NCBI RefSeq assembly: GCF_014356525.2
Contig: NC_052516.1
Coordinates: 31,655,484-31,719,483, forward strand
Source: Nilaparvata lugens
Taxonomy: Eukaryota > Arthropoda > Insecta > Hemiptera > Delphacidae
Reading direction: 5' to 3'
Length of the DNA stretch: 64,000 nt
In this document: piece by piece, positions 12,118 to 24,810 of the stretch
How the letters are laid out: each line of letters opens with the position of its first letter
How positions within the stretch are numbered: the first letter of the stretch is position 1
The notes under the pieces: model-generated
The model's database searches: none
What the model saw: only the letters and a program-made list of their open reading frames with translations
What the model was told of the DNA's origin: nothing
Program-made: the position numbers and the translations under genes

Positions 12118-12360
12118 GTACGTAATACAGACAATAAGCTGTCAATTTTTCATATCAAATTGATCCTCATCAATTTTTTGTGTGTAAGCAATCAAGATGA
12201 GAATTCCATTTTTATCCTTTTCTGGAGAGAGAGAGAGAGAGTAATGAGAAGTTTATATTTTAGTGTAAATTGAGTAAGAAACTTGAAGTTATCACAGATT
12301 CTACCAAAAATATTCATTCATAAAAGTCTTCACGGTTGTGTTACACAGATGTCAATCACT
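12118..12360. other. Unique segment between array and foldback unit
   Basis: It contains a short (GA)n run at 12224-12241. No gene was seen. Confidence 0.4.
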
Positions 12361-12522
12361 ATAGTCTGAGAGATATTACTTTTAACACGGCTCTCACTCT
12401 AAGACAGAGAGCCCCGATATTCTTTCCTTCACTAATCACTCCAACTACCTAATAGCATTCTTCATACTTTTGTGTCGATATCCAATTGTGCGCAGCATGC
12501 CTACTCCTCTCTACAAATTGTG
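12361..12522. repeat. Second copy of unit end plus linker
   Basis: It repeats 9856-10017: the inverted end of a foldback unit (GAGAGATATTACTTTTAACA), then the linker. Confidence 0.7.
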
Positions 12523-13964
12523 GAAGGAGAAAATGGTTTCCTCTGTTCATGTTAAAAGTAATATCTCTCGGACTATAGTAAACTGAAACTCGGATATAGA
12601 GCAGCAGGAAATATGTCAATAAACAAACGCTGTGATTGGTAGATGGCTGACCAATCAAGAAGAATTATTGCCATTGATGTGACATTAAACTATCCGTGGG
12701 AGTGGATAGTCTAGGCCAATGACAGACGTTCATTTTCACTAGTCATTCATATACTCACCATATCGACTGCTGGTTATCGTTAGTTCTGATCTTTCATACT
12801 CCAGTTCTAATAATTCACCAAAGATTGACAATGATTTAACACTCCAAAAATGTTAATGCATTTTCAAGTGTAATAATAATTTGTTTCATCTTTCTGATCA
12901 ACCGAGATACAAAATTTTTAGTATGATGTATATTTGGACTGTACATTTTGTGATCTTTATAAAAGTGTTTCCATAACCTCATTAATTGGACTATTTTATC
13001 AAAATTAGGGAGAGGAACAGTTTTGGGTTTATCCTGTTGATTCTCTCCCAATCATTAATTGATGTTGTGATTAAGGAATGTAATAAATGTAAATGTAAAT
13101 GTTGATAGAGAGATCAATCAAATGAACATCAAATCATATTCTCATTGATCTGTGGTCTTGTTCTTTGGTCCCTATCCGTTCCGGATGTTGGCAACCATTC
13201 TGGCTATGATGACCCTGTTGACTGCCGCCTGAACAGCTGTGCAGTGCTCATTCCATACCATGTCCTCAGGTTCCTAAGCCACGATATTCTCCTTCTTCCA
13301 GGACCTCTTTTACTTTTTCAACTTTGCTTCAATACAAGTTGGAGTAGCTCGTACCTGCTTCTCATTATATGTCGGAGATATTAGAGCTTCCTCGCTTTTA
13401 CGGTATTGAGAAAATCTTTTCCCTTTCCCATTCTTCTTAAAATTTTTTCATTGGGGACATGGTCCACCCATGACACCCTCTGCATCCTCCGGTAGAGCCA
13501 CAATTCAAATGCCTCTAGTTTGCGCTCAGTTGCAGCTGTCAATGTCCATGACTCTACACCAATTGTGGCCAAACTTACGAGCCTGTGAGCTAGAATAGCA
13601 TTTATAAATCTTCTTGTGAGTTACCAAGGAATATTAGACTGAAGAAAGTACGGTAAGCAAAATGAAATTTTCACACTTTTATTGCCTATAAAGATACATT
13701 CCTAGTGTTAAATATACTCATCTCATAGCAAAAAGTATAACCAAAGTTTTAATGTACATTACAATGAGAGCAGTGGAACTCTTTTGGTCATCAAGTATTT
13801 TCTTGATGTTTGGAGTGTACCTTGTAGCCGCCATTCTGATGCAGTTGTCCAAATGTTCATCAGTCAGTCAGTTCCTATATCGATTTTTATGAATTCATAT
13901 TTGAAAAGATGCTTCACACGAGTAAGTAGAGCTGAACATGGCTTTTAACCTCAATGGAACTTGA
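12523..13964 (+). repeat. Foldback-like unit, direct copy ending at the gap
   Basis: A direct copy of the arm at 7020-8459, plus the 15 bp spacer CTCAATGGAACTTGA. The sequence turns to N at exactly the base where the opposite arm begins in the 8475 copy, so an inverted partner is probably hidden in or collapsed at the gap. Confidence 0.8.
13147..13600 (-). pseudogene. Reverse transcriptase C-terminal remnant, copy 4
   Basis: The same non-LTR tail as 7650-8103, minus strand, inside the last foldback unit. It is broken by frameshifts. Confidence 0.7.
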
Positions 13965-14064
13965 NNNNNNNNNNNNNNNNNNNNNNNNNNNNNNNNNNNN
14001 NNNNNNNNNNNNNNNNNNNNNNNNNNNNNNNNNNNNNNNNNNNNNNNNNNNNNNNNNNNNNNNN
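13965..14064. other. Scaffold gap (100 N)
   Basis: Exactly 100 N, a conventional length for a gap of unknown size. It follows the palindrome spacer directly. Confidence 0.95.
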
Positions 14065-14400
14065 TTATATGATTATGTTAAGTTCGAATAAAACAATTCA
14101 AGATTGATAAAATGAAGATTTATTTATGGAAGAGTCAGCTCTCAACTTATGTCATAGTCAATGCTCGTCTGATATTTCTCCGATTTTAACTTAACAATTC
14201 AATTTCACTCAACAATATTATAATCTTTTTAATAAGATCTCTTTTTAACAGTCTATGATTATGATATTATATTATGATTATGTTAAGTCCGAATTAAGCA
14301 ATCCAAGTTTGGTAAAATGAAGATTTATTTGTTAGAAGAGTCAGCTCTCAGCTTATGTCATAGTCAATGCTCGTCTGATATTTATCCGATTGTAACTCAA
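14065..14400. repeat. Tandem duplication, ~205 bp period
   Basis: The block AAATGAAGATTTATTT, then GAGTCAGCTCTCA, then CATAGTCAATGCTCGTCTGA occurs at about 14110-14175 and again at about 14316-14385. No gene was seen in the open frame that overlaps the second copy. Confidence 0.6.
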
Positions 14401-14605
14401 CAATTCAAAAATTTTACTCAATATTTGAATCTTCAAAATTTACTCACAAGTGATTCAGCATCGATGAATTATAGTATTATAAAAGTGTCAAACCTTAAAC
14501 TCAGTGCCTGTTTTTCCTCTGTGAATAGAATAACAAATCTGAAAACGTTGTTTGATTTATTGGCAAACCTTCTGACTTATTGATAAACTAACCAATTATG
14601 ACTGA

Positions 14606-15045
14606 CTAGCAGGTAACCCTTGCTCCGCTAGGGTCCAATTGAAAACTTGACAAACTGAAAACTTGACCTACTGAAATCTTGAAGGATTTAAAATAAACCT
14701 ATAACTATCATCGGTAAATTAATGATCTGTATACAAAATTTCAAGGTAACTAGTTAACTAGTCAACTGTTGAGTAGTTCAGACGTGATTATACACTATTT
14801 CAAGTTAACTAGTTAACTAGTCAACTGTTGAGTAGTTCAGACGTGATTATACACTATTTCAAGTTAACTAGTTAACTAGTCAACTGTTGAGTAGTTCAGA
14901 CGTGAGTATACACTATTTCAAGTTAACTAGTTAACTACTCAACTGTTGAGTAGTTCAGACGTGATGATGCGTCATTCGTGAATTTCCTACCCGGTACGTG
15001 TATAAGACAATTATTCCCTTTATTATATATTATTATAGATGACAA
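14606..15045 (+). repeat. Family D repeat with internal tandem expansion
   Basis: It starts CTAGCAGGTAACCC and ends near CCCGGTACGTGTATAAG, followed by a TTATATATTATTATAG tail. An internal segment has expanded into a 59 bp array (14741-14963). Confidence 0.6.
14741..14963 (+). repeat. 59 bp tandem array inside a family D copy
   Basis: Units start at 14741, 14800, 14859 and 14918, exactly 59 bp apart. Each contains GTTAACTAGTTAACTAGTC and TTGAGTAGTTCAGACGTGA. The last unit continues into the normal family D sequence. Confidence 0.9.
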
Positions 15046-15284
15046 ATAACTGAAGTATCTTACCCTCATCATATCAACTTCCTTCAATAAGTGATAATAC
15101 CGTGAGAATGTTTGCCAGTTGTCAAACTGTATATTTCACCAGAATAATGAGTAGCTTTCTAAAAATAACAGCCACTTTTCCTTGTAAATAAAATGACATG
15201 ACAGTAATTAACGCATCTGCAAATATTTCTGTAATGAGATTCACTGCAATCTGGCAACGCTGTTACGATATAGGCCTACATCGG

Positions 15285-15407
15285 CGGTAAATTAAGAATC
15301 TATAAGTTATGCGAACTTTCAAGTTAATCAGTTGGATAGTTGAGACGTGATGATGCGTCATTCGTGAATTTCCTATCCCCCTATGTGTGTAAGCCAATTC
15401 TTTCCTT
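15285..15407 (+). repeat. Family D repeat, 5' truncated
   Basis: It retains CAGTTGGATAGTTGAGACGT and the CGTGAATTTCCTATCCC end. It abuts a family A copy at 15408. Confidence 0.5.
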
Positions 15408-16065
15408 TATTGACCGAGCGAAATGAGGTCTAAGATTCAAGTCGACGGTTTTGCATTTCTCTTTATTTATGTTTTTATCGTTTTTTATTTATGTTACGTA
15501 TTTACGGCGAAACGCAGCAATAGATTTTCTTAAAATTTGACAGGTATGTTCCCTTTTTACTTCGCGTCGACGTATATACAAGGTTTTTGGAAATGTTGTA
15601 TTTCTAGGATAATATAGAAGGAAAAGGAGCCTCCTTCATACACTAATATTATAGTAAAAATCAGAATATAGAATTATTCATCATAAATCAGCTGTCGAGT
15701 GGATTATAAATTGCATGCAATTCAATATCTCAATGGTAACTTATTGAAAACACAGCTGTTGTGTGGACTGTTAATTGCATGCAGTGAGGCATACAATAAT
15801 TGATAACTTGAAGTAGCATAATATTTTCTCCCGACTTTTCTCTGCATTCAACTTGGTAAGCTTTTGATAATAGCGGCATAGCTGTTTACATCAAATTATT
15901 AGCATTGTCGATACAACAACCCAAACAGCCATTAGTCGTTTATATGCCGATATCTCGCCGACACGACAGGACAGGACAGAATTTACTCTGATGGACAGTA
16001 TTAGAGGAGACTGTGGTTTATAACTGCGCGAGGTCTACTGTTCACAGAACTACTAGTAATAGTTT
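15408..16065 (+). repeat. Family A repeat, near full length
   Basis: It starts TTGACCGAGCGAAATGAGGT and ends CTGTTCACAGAACTACTAGT. The middle (about 15710-16020) differs from other copies and contains CAGCTGTTGTGTGGACTG. About 658 bp, matching the 2189-2842 copy in reverse. Confidence 0.6.
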
Positions 16066-16169
16066 AAATTAAATTACAGTTTTAGTCTTTGGTTTCATCT
16101 ATCGAAACATCACATCATGCATCGATTTCTCAGATCACTTTTAGGAATGAATAAAGTTTTTTTAGGAAC

Positions 16170-16305
16170 TCCTTCCTTCAGCTAATGCAACTCCACTGGC
16201 AAACCAGTTGCTTAGTTTGGACGTGATTCTGTGCGTCATTCGTGAATTTCCTATCCCGTACTTCAACAATAAGCCAATTTCTTCCTTCATTATATTATAG
16301 ATAAC
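16170..16305 (+). repeat. Family D repeat fragment
   Basis: It keeps GGACGTGATTCTGTGCGTCA and the TTCCTATCCCGTACTTCAAC end with a TTATATTATAG tail. Confidence 0.45.
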
Positions 16306-16558
16306 AATAGCCTAGTTACACTAACCTTGAACTTGGGTTAGAAGTGACATTAAACCAGTTCGATATAGCCAACACTATTTGAATAGAAACAAATGTCAAC
16401 AAATAGCAAACTTATCTCCACATCCTATCAATATTGTTTTCCTGTTGCTATACTGTACTGTAGTATGCAGATATGAATTAGGATTCATTTCAAATTGGCA
16501 TCTTATATAATATAATAAAGGAAAAATCAGCTTAAACACGTACGGGATAGGAAATTTA
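16306..16558. other. Non-coding stretch
   Basis: Nothing beyond a short inverted family D end near 16525-16556. Confidence 0.35.
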
Positions 16559-16797
16559 TTGACCGAGCGAAGTGAGGTCTAAAATTCAAGTCGACGGTTT
16601 GGCATTTCTTTTAATGTTTATATGTTGCGCATTTACGGCGAAACGCGGTAATAGATGATTTTCAAGAAATTTGACAGGTATGTTCCTTTTTTAATTGCGC
16701 GTCGACGTATATACAAGGTTTTTGGAAATTTTGCAATTCAAGGATAATATAAAAGGGAAAAAGAGCCTCCTTCATTCGCCAATATTAGAGAAAAAAT

Positions 16798-17702
<905 letters not shown>

Positions 17703-17848
17703 AAAAATCAGACTATAGAATTATTCATCATAGACTACATCAGCTGACAAGTGATTACACAGATGTGTGGAGAAGCCAGTCTATTGCTGTATTTCCATAA
17801 GGTCTATAGTTTCAATCAGGTACTTGTGGATGAGAGAATACTGTCACC

Positions 17849-18667
17849 TGGTCATATGGGACATATATATGATTCATATATTTATCTCATATTGATCAGG
17901 ATTTTAGAGTTTTATTTTACGAAAAGTTTAATGAACGGTGTTTCTGCCTTTGAACAGTTTTGTCATCGACAGAAAGATTGTTTATTTCACTTGTTATCAA
18001 AATTATTGTAGTTTCTCTTTTGTTTTTCATAACAAACGTGCTGGCTTGTGCGACGGATAAAAATATGTATTTGAAATGGCTTCATGTTTGGCATTGACTG
18101 AGTTATAATTATATTAATACCCAAAATTTTTACGGGTCGGTGTGTGAGCTCGTTCGTTAGGACTGAGAGTAAAAGTCCGGCTGTTCTGGTGAAGGGGATA
18201 GATTTTGTTCTTGTTTTATAATACAGTTTTCCTGTCACAGTTCGGGCAGTTTAAAGAGAATTGTATTATTGAATAGGAAGGGATCTGAACCCACTTCATT
18301 AGATCAGTTTTTTTATTTATTTTTCATTAATAATTAACGTCGCGATTAACCAGTGGATGCCAATTGGGGGCCATTATCATAAAAGGTAGGTGACTACTGA
18401 GTCATTGTTTTAATTTTTCCATAACCACAACAATTTAATCTTCACTAGCAGCCAAGCGAGTAGCCCTTGAAATATTCATATTTTATTGTTATTTCATAAT
18501 TTATAATTATAATTCTAATTTTTTTGTACAAATAATTTATTGTTTTGTTTTAATTATCAAAACCAGTACGATCATTTCTTGTTTTCATTTTCCCACCCTT
18601 ACATACTCGGTGTAGGCACATATTGTTTACATATTTGGTGGAGGTTTATCCTGCCGTCCAGATCGTG
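17849..18667. other. Non-coding stretch, nothing recognised
   Basis: Short unrelated open frames only. No repeat recognised. Confidence 0.35.
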
Positions 18668-18882
18668 TTTACAATACTGCGTGAGGTCTACTGTTCACAG
18701 AACTACTAGTGTTTGACGCATCATCACATCTCAACTACTCAACTGATTAACTTGAAATTTTGCATTTATAGATTCTTCATTTACCGAGGATGGTTAATAG
18801 GTCTATTTCAAATCGTACAAGGTTTCAATCGGTCAAGTTTTTAATTCGACCCTTTTCGGGGCATGGGTTACCTGCTTGTCAA
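18668..18882 (-). repeat. Family A end followed by inverted family D copy
   Basis: 18675-18710 carries the family A end GAGGTCTACTGTTCACAGAA (+ orientation). 18712-18882 is an inverted family D copy with ATCATCACATCTCAACTACT, ACCGAGGATGGTTAATAGGT and GGTTACCTGCTTG. Confidence 0.5.
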
Positions 18883-19060
18883 ATAAATATTAATGGTTAA
18901 AATGTGTTAATAATAAATTAGACTACCCGCAATGAATTAATCCTCCAGAAGTTTATTGGAGATCGAGAGTTCTTGTAAATATACGAGATTCATCGTCTAT
19001 CAAAGAACCACAGCAATTCTATCGTTCTTGACAATATAGTATTATCATAGAGGAACAATA

Positions 19061-19323
19061 CCATAAATAGATATTCCATGATATAGGGCGTTTATGTCGC
19101 AACTTTTACTGTTAACTCAAGCCGATTACTATCGATTATTGTCGATTTTTACTGTTTTGGTTGGGTGAGAGTGAATGAACGGCACAATACGAGAGACTAC
19201 CAGCGTCATAAAGATTCACGGGAAAGAACTACGTGGACTATCGGCTTGAGATAACTGTAAAAGTTGCGACATAAACGCCCTATACCATGGGATATCTACT
19301 TATGCTATTGTTTCTCTATGGTA
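19061..19323. mobile_element. MITE with ~90 bp inverted ends
   Basis: The right end CCATGGGATATCTACTTATG, CTATTGTTTCTCTATGGTA mirrors the left end. An internal arm pair CAACTTTTACTGTTAACTCA / GAGATAACTGTAAAAGTTGC can form a long hairpin. Relatives lie at 61104-61370 and 62715-62990, where the core is in either orientation. Confidence 0.7.
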
Positions 19324-19510
19324 CTACATAGTACACACAATAAGCTTCGGTAGATGTGTGAGGCTCTTTGAACATTTGGATCTTTGAATCCGTCCCTTCA
19401 AAAACATATAGTTTTACACAGAAAAACATTTGATGGATTTCAGGCAATTTTACCCATAATTACCCACTTTTCATATTCAATGGTAACTGTAGGAAAAACT
19501 TAATGTGAAA

Positions 19511-19617
19511 TACGTGCGCAAAGTTCCTCTGCTGCACTCAACAAACCATTCCGCCCTCGCCTACGGCTCGGGCGTAAACGTTTCTTTCGGTGCAGCAAAC
19601 TGTCACTTTGCGCACTA
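19511..19617. mobile_element. Short palindromic MITE-like element
   Basis: GTGCGCAAAG...CTGCTGCA is mirrored by TGCAGCAAAC...CTTTGCGCAC, with a GC-rich loop (CTCGCCTACGGCTCGGG) that contrasts with the AT-rich surroundings. Confidence 0.5.
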
Positions 19618-19689
19618 GTTGCACAAATAACTATTTGTAAACAGTTAAAATTCATTACATGGATTACAGCTAGAGAAAACATTCTCAAT

Positions 19690-19940
19690 TATCCTCTACT
19701 TCTACTTCTTCTTATTATTATTATTATTCTTCATCATCATCATCATCTTCTTCTTCTTCTTCTTCTTGTGTCCTTCTCTTCTCTTCTTCTTCTTCTTCTT
19801 CTCTTCTTTCTTCTTGTGTCCTTCTTCTTCTTCTTCTTATCTTCTTCCTCCTCCTCCTCCTCCTCCTCTTCTTCTTCTTCTTCTTCTTCTTCTTCTTCTT
19901 CTTCTTCTTCTTCTTCTTCTTCTTCTTCTTCTTCTGTTTT
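19690..19940. repeat. CTT/TCC-rich trinucleotide tract
   Basis: Long runs of CTT with CTC and ATT interruptions. Poly-Ser, poly-Leu or poly-Lys frames across it are repeat artefacts. Confidence 0.9.
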
Positions 19941-20249
19941 TCTTCTTCATCTTTTACTTTATGTAAACATCCCAACTCTTGTACATGAAAAGGATGGTCA
20001 AGTTGGATAAGCGTTTATCGTAGATCGAGTATATCGTATATACAAGACATTTTTAAGTGTGTGACTCACGAGGGTCTCAAGGAAGATAATATTGTTTTGA
20101 TTTCTGTCTGTAGTTATTGTGGGAAAGACATTCTACAGATGTAAATATTGGTATTGTGACTGATTAAATTGATGTTGATGTCTTTCAAATTGAGATTTTC
20201 AAAGTCAAAGGGGAAGAAATCTAGTTTGGTTAATAGCAACTTTCAATTT

Positions 20250-21083
20250 TCTAATAATAATAATAATAATAATATAATAATAATAATAATATATTTATTC
20301 TCAACAAAAGTATAACAAAAACAATGTAATACAGTTGAAAAACGTCACAGATAAATAACATAATAACATAAAATATCAATCTTAAAATAAAACTCTAATA
20401 ACATTTAACAACTCATTAAATTTGCAAAATTTAGATAATATTTTTTTCACTCTAACAAGAATTCGTCAACCTCATAGAAAGCCTTCTCACCGAGAAAAGA
20501 ATATAGTTTTGTTTTGAGTTGTTTTTCTTCAACAATACTTCTCAAATCAGCCGGAAGTTTCGCAAAAAAATTTGTCCCCTATAAGTAGGTGTTTTCTCAA
20601 ATACACACAGTCTATGTCTCTCAACTGAAATGTTATTCCTTCCTCTAGTGTTATAGCCATGAATATCTGAGTTAACTTGGAATGAATTCAACCTATCCTT
20701 CACATGTAATATTGATTTGAAAATGTACAATGATGGAACAGTTAAAATACTTAGGCTACTGAAAGACTCCCGACATGTCTGTGGAAATTGAGCCCCTCCA
20801 GGTATCTTATTGCGGACTTTTGCAAAACAAAAATTCTTTGAATGTTTTGCTTCGAGGTACTCCCCCATAATTCAATGCCATAAGCAATGTGGGATTCAAT
20901 CAGTGCATAGTAGACACTTTTTGCTGTTGTTTTAGGCACCCGTTTAACAATAATTCTAAATGCAAAAAGTGACCTACTCAATTTCAATGATATCTTGTTC
21001 ACATGATCCCCCCAATTAAGCTTGGAATCCATCGACAAACCTAACATGTTCACAACAGTACAACTTTCAAATATCAAATTCAA
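20250..21083 (-). pseudogene. 5'-truncated non-LTR reverse transcriptase fragment
   Basis: The minus-strand translation from 21083 reads LGLSMDSKLNWGDHVNKISL, then YYALIESHIAYGIELWG and VLQKSAIRYLEG. In a second frame it continues ILTVPSLYIFKSILHVKD, NSDIHGYNTRGRNN and RHRLCVFEKTPTYRG. This is the C-terminal third of a Jockey/CR1-type reverse transcriptase. A single frameshift near 20750-20870 separates the two parts. The fragment is followed on its strand by AATAAA and a TTA-rich tail (20252-20295), as expected for a dead 5'-truncated insertion. The endonuclease and catalytic polymerase motifs are missing. Confidence 0.8.
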
Positions 21084-21589
21084 CTATCAAATAAGGAAAA
21101 GAATCTTTTGATATTGAAGATTGTTTTTGAAAGATTCTTTTTTTTCTGAAAAGGAAAACTGTTCGAATACTTTCATTTCTCTCTTTGGAATATAAATAAT
21201 CTTTTCTTCATGACACAATGTCGACGATAGTCATGGATATGTTCTATTTGACAGTTTGTGTTTGATTTAAATTTTGATTACTCACTTACTCCTCAGCTCT
21301 ACAGGTGATTACAACCCTTGGCCGTCCTCACAAAGTCTCTCCATCTCTCCCGATCGATTTAAATTTGAATGCAGGTGCAAATCTCAAGGATTTTACGTGG
21401 AGGATAGTTCATGACAATGTTTTAAAAGTCTCTAGACAGCTGTAAGACTAAAATAATGTGACAGAAATAAATAAATGAATTGTCGATTGTAATAAATAAA
21501 TTTGTCCCTCCATAATTTTCCAATTAGCAAGATTATACTCAAGATCAGATGTAATAACTACTGTATCATGATAATACCATAGCTACTTC

Positions 21590-21771
21590 TAAAGGTGCGT
21601 ACAGATGTACGCGCCGCGAACATTTTTACTCCCGCGAGCAATTCACTTTTAATCAGCTGATGCCAAGCTTTTTATATCTGTATCTTACCGTTTCTGTAAA
21701 AATACAGATATAATCAGCTGATTAAAAGTGAATTGCTCATGTTCGCGGCGCGTATATCTGTACGCACCTTA
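21590..21771. mobile_element. Palindromic MITE, GGTGCGTACAGA ends
   Basis: The left arm AAAGGTGCGTACAGATGTAC is mirrored by GTACGCACCTTA. AATTCACTTTTAATCAGCTG is mirrored by the block around 21710-21735. About 180 bp, able to fold almost completely. Confidence 0.75.
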
Positions 21772-22259
21772 ATACATCAATATTAGAGGTGGCAATGATA
21801 ATACCCAATTTGTTCATAATTTATAATTCTATTCTACAGGTGTCATTTTTCATAAGTAGATCGTTTTACAGCGAAACACAACACACGAATTTCATTTGAA
21901 CAAACATTTAAGAATTCCTTATATGGTTCAGTTAACGACTGTTCATTTCCTACTAAATATTCCAATATCTGTGAACCTAATTATCGTGGATACAGTTGAA
22001 TTCTTCTAGATATAGTTATTGGTTTTTGAAAATTATGGGACTCGAAAATAATATAGTTCAATGACCAGTCAGACAATTATTGTATTTTACCGTGCATTCG
22101 CAGTTCACTGGCTGTTTTTTTATTGTTTTTCGCTCGTTTTGCGTCGGTGGAATGAAATGAAAATGAATAATATTATTTCAAAATGGCAGCACACGATGTT
22201 CGAAGAAACGGACGGGGGACAATAGGTTTTGTTTTTTAGTTTTGGTCGCTTTTTCTGAG

Positions 22260-22560
22260 CTACTACATTCAGTGAGCGACAGAAGAGTAGAAGAAGAAGG
22301 AGAAGAAGAAAAAGAAAAAGAATGAGAAGAAGAAGACCTGGAGAAAGAAGAAGAACAAGGAGGAGAAGAAGAAGACGAAGTAGAAGTAAAATGATGAGGA
22401 AGAGGAGAAAAGAATGAAGAAGAGGAAGAAGGAGATGATTTCGCAGGAGGATGAGGATGAGAAATAGTAGCATGAAGAAGAAGAAGAAGAGAAGAAGTAG
22501 AAGATGAAGATGAAGAAGAAGGAAAATGGAGACGAAAAGAATACGTGAACAGTATGAGAA
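22260..22560. repeat. Imperfect GAA-rich tract
   Basis: AGAAGAAG-type sequence with many interruptions. Long Leu/Ser frames on the minus strand are composition artefacts. Confidence 0.8.
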
Positions 22561-22792
22561 AGTAGAGGTAGAAAGGGATCAAAGATGAGGAGCCGCCAAG
22601 TTTAGATGTCATTAGACTCGTAAAAAATTGAAATCGCATATTTTATATACCTGTTTATGTGCTATACACATGTAGGTTATGACTATAAGATGAATATCTG
22701 TAAATTTTCTTGCTGTTATACATATCTGTAGCATGTTATTGGTGTGTTAAGGCTACCTGGTGATTTTTATAGTTCTCTTTAAGCTCTCTTCT

Positions 22793-23162
22793 ATAGTAAG
22801 GTCCACGTTATAATTGCAGTATCTGATCAATATTGGTGTTGCTATCCTTATCTATCAGCCGACAAAGCAGATAGCCCTATCCTTTTCTATCTCCCAAAGT
22901 TACCTACCAGATCATTTTTAAGGATTTAGGAATAAAATCAATTAGGAAAATGTTCAATCTTAATTATGGAAATTGATTATTCAATCGTTGGAAAAATATG
23001 ACTGATAAAATAATAGGTTTTGTAAGGAGGAATAAACCGTTAATGTTACATCAGATATACTGGTATCAGTTATCCTCTATAGAAGGCAGTGGCAAGGCAG
23101 AGAATAGGCAACTCTGTTTTCCCTTCTTTCTCCACAGCCATTAAAACGTGGACCTCAATATA
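22793..23162. mobile_element. MITE with GAGGTCCACGTT-type ends (family C)
   Basis: The left end TATAGTAAGGTCCACGTTAT is mirrored by AACGTGGACCTCAATATAG, 370 bp apart. The subterminal GAAGGCAGTGGCAAGGCAGA block is shared with copies at 50340, 51870, 57811 and 59153. Confidence 0.75.
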
Positions 23163-23280
23163 GAATACAGTCAATCCCATCAGACTCTCTCAACTTATAT
23201 GATTCATAATTAAATTGATACTCCTTTAACAGAAGGCAGTGGCAAGGTAGTGAATCGGCAACGCTAGCCCTATCCTTCTC

Positions 23281-23521
23281 TAAGGTGCGTACAGACTGTC
23301 GCTCTGCTCCGCAACCGAACGTCACTCCAGCAGAGCGATTGATGATCGACCGGGGAGCAAGTGTGTTCGACCGGGGAACGCGAGAAGATCTAACACCTTC
23401 CGTAACGTTCATGATGGGTGCGTGGGCGGAGCGACTGTGGTTCGATGGTGGTACGAGGGCGGCACGAGGGAGGAGCGTGCTCGGTGCGGGTTGGAAGCGC
23501 GAATATGTGTACGCAGCTTTA
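23281..23521. mobile_element. GC-rich MITE, GGTGCGTACAGA ends
   Basis: It begins TAAGGTGCGTACAGAC and ends TGTGTACGCAGCTTTA. The core is GC-rich and contains two copies of a CGACCGGGGA word (23348 and 23369). It is inserted in a family C fragment (23222-23280). Open frames inside reflect the GC content. Confidence 0.6.
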
Positions 23522-23955
23522 GAACCGCAACATTGCTAGATAATTTTTCAACAATTTATGAATATCCTAAACTATTAAAGGAGCGATTACTGTTTATATG
23601 TTTAGATGTTTGTATTTGACCGTATCACGAAAACTGCTCTAACGATTCTCACGAAATTCAGAACATAGTAGGTTTATAATATAAAAATTCGATTGCACTA
23701 GGTCTCATCCCTGTGAGAACTCGTTAAAGGACATTAAAAGGATAATTATTATTCATCCTTGGAAAAACAGCTGATAATAATTATTTCGTCGTCTGTTGAT
23801 GATGGAAGTGAGTGAGCGAGTTCATGTGTGTGGGACTGTGTCAAAATTATGACTCAGCTGTTGAACTTTTGTAATAATTCAGCCAGGTACTTAGTGCCGG
23901 TTGCAAAAAATCCGGGTTATTTTCAATCCTGATTAATTCCAGTAGAACGATATTT

Positions 23956-24102
23956 TTACTTTCCTTGCCCTATTACCATAGGTAAAGTAGGGCAAGGAAA
24001 GTAGCCTAGTGCTTTCCGAAAAAAATAAGGTACCCCAATTTCTAAATTTCTATACGTTTCAAGGTCCCCTGAGTCCAAAAAACTGGTTTTTGGGTATTGG
24101 TC

Positions 24103-24156
<54 letters not shown>

Positions 24157-24810
24157 AGTGTATGTGCGTCTGTGTACACCACGATATCTCATCTCCCAAT
24201 TAACGGAATGTTTTTAAATTTGGAACTTAAGGTCCTTTCAATATAAGGATCCGACACGAACAATTTCGATCAAATGCAATTCAAGATGGCGGCTAAAATG
24301 GCGAAAATGTTGTCAAAAACAGGGTTTTTCGTGATTTTCTCGGAAACGGCTCCAACGATTTTGATCAAATTCATACCTAAAATAGTCATCGATAAGCTCT
24401 ATCAACTGCCAGAAGTCCCATATCTGTAAAAATTTCAGGCGCTCCGCCCCAGCAATGCAGATAGATTCCCAATTATCAGGCTTCAGATACAATTGAAACA
24501 AAAAAATCAAGTGGAGTAGATTGAGCATGAAAATCTCTACAATTAATGTTCAGTAACATTTTCACCTAAAATTGAAAATAAGATTTAAATTCGAGAAAAT
24601 GTGATTATTTGATTGAAAATTATTGTTGATTCTATTAAATCATTCACTATGAAGAGATATCAGACCCCATGTGTGTCTCCAGCGTTATTGCCCTGTCACC
24701 AGCTGGCTCAAATCTTTGAATAGTAGACTTGTGATGCGCGGGAACACTAGCGTCAGGTGATCAATTTTCATAACGGCGAGGAAAGTTGTGTGAGTGCGCC
24801 ACTTCAGATT
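23956..24810 (+). mobile_element. ~0.86 kb nested element with internal microsatellite
   Basis: It runs from ACTTTCCTTGCCCTATTACC to GTTGTGTGAGTGCGCCACTT, inserted into element E and flanked on both sides by ATTTTT. It is the same family as 16798-17702. Its first 45 bp form a hairpin (TTTCCTTGCCCTA / TAGGGCAAGGAAA). Confidence 0.65.
24105..24152. repeat. (TG)n microsatellite
   Basis: About 22 TG units inside the nested element, at the position equivalent to (TA)n in the 16798-17702 copy. Confidence 0.95.

Noticed and set aside
11310..12145. Overlapping frames with repeated NLAIFLKFV-type units, resembling a repeat protein
   Set aside because: They are several frames through the 65 bp tandem array in both directions; the unit period is not constant modulo 3 and frames break at indels.
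19724..20010. Poly-Lys, poly-Ser and poly-Leu open frames
   Set aside because: They are translations of a CTT/TCC microsatellite in several frames at once.
22120..22639. Long Leu- and Ser-rich frames on minus (up to 153 codons)
   Set aside because: Length comes from a GAA-rich tract without stops; no domain or start context.
23285..23539. 84-codon Arg-rich frame
   Set aside because: Lies wholly inside a GC-rich MITE, where stop codons are rare.
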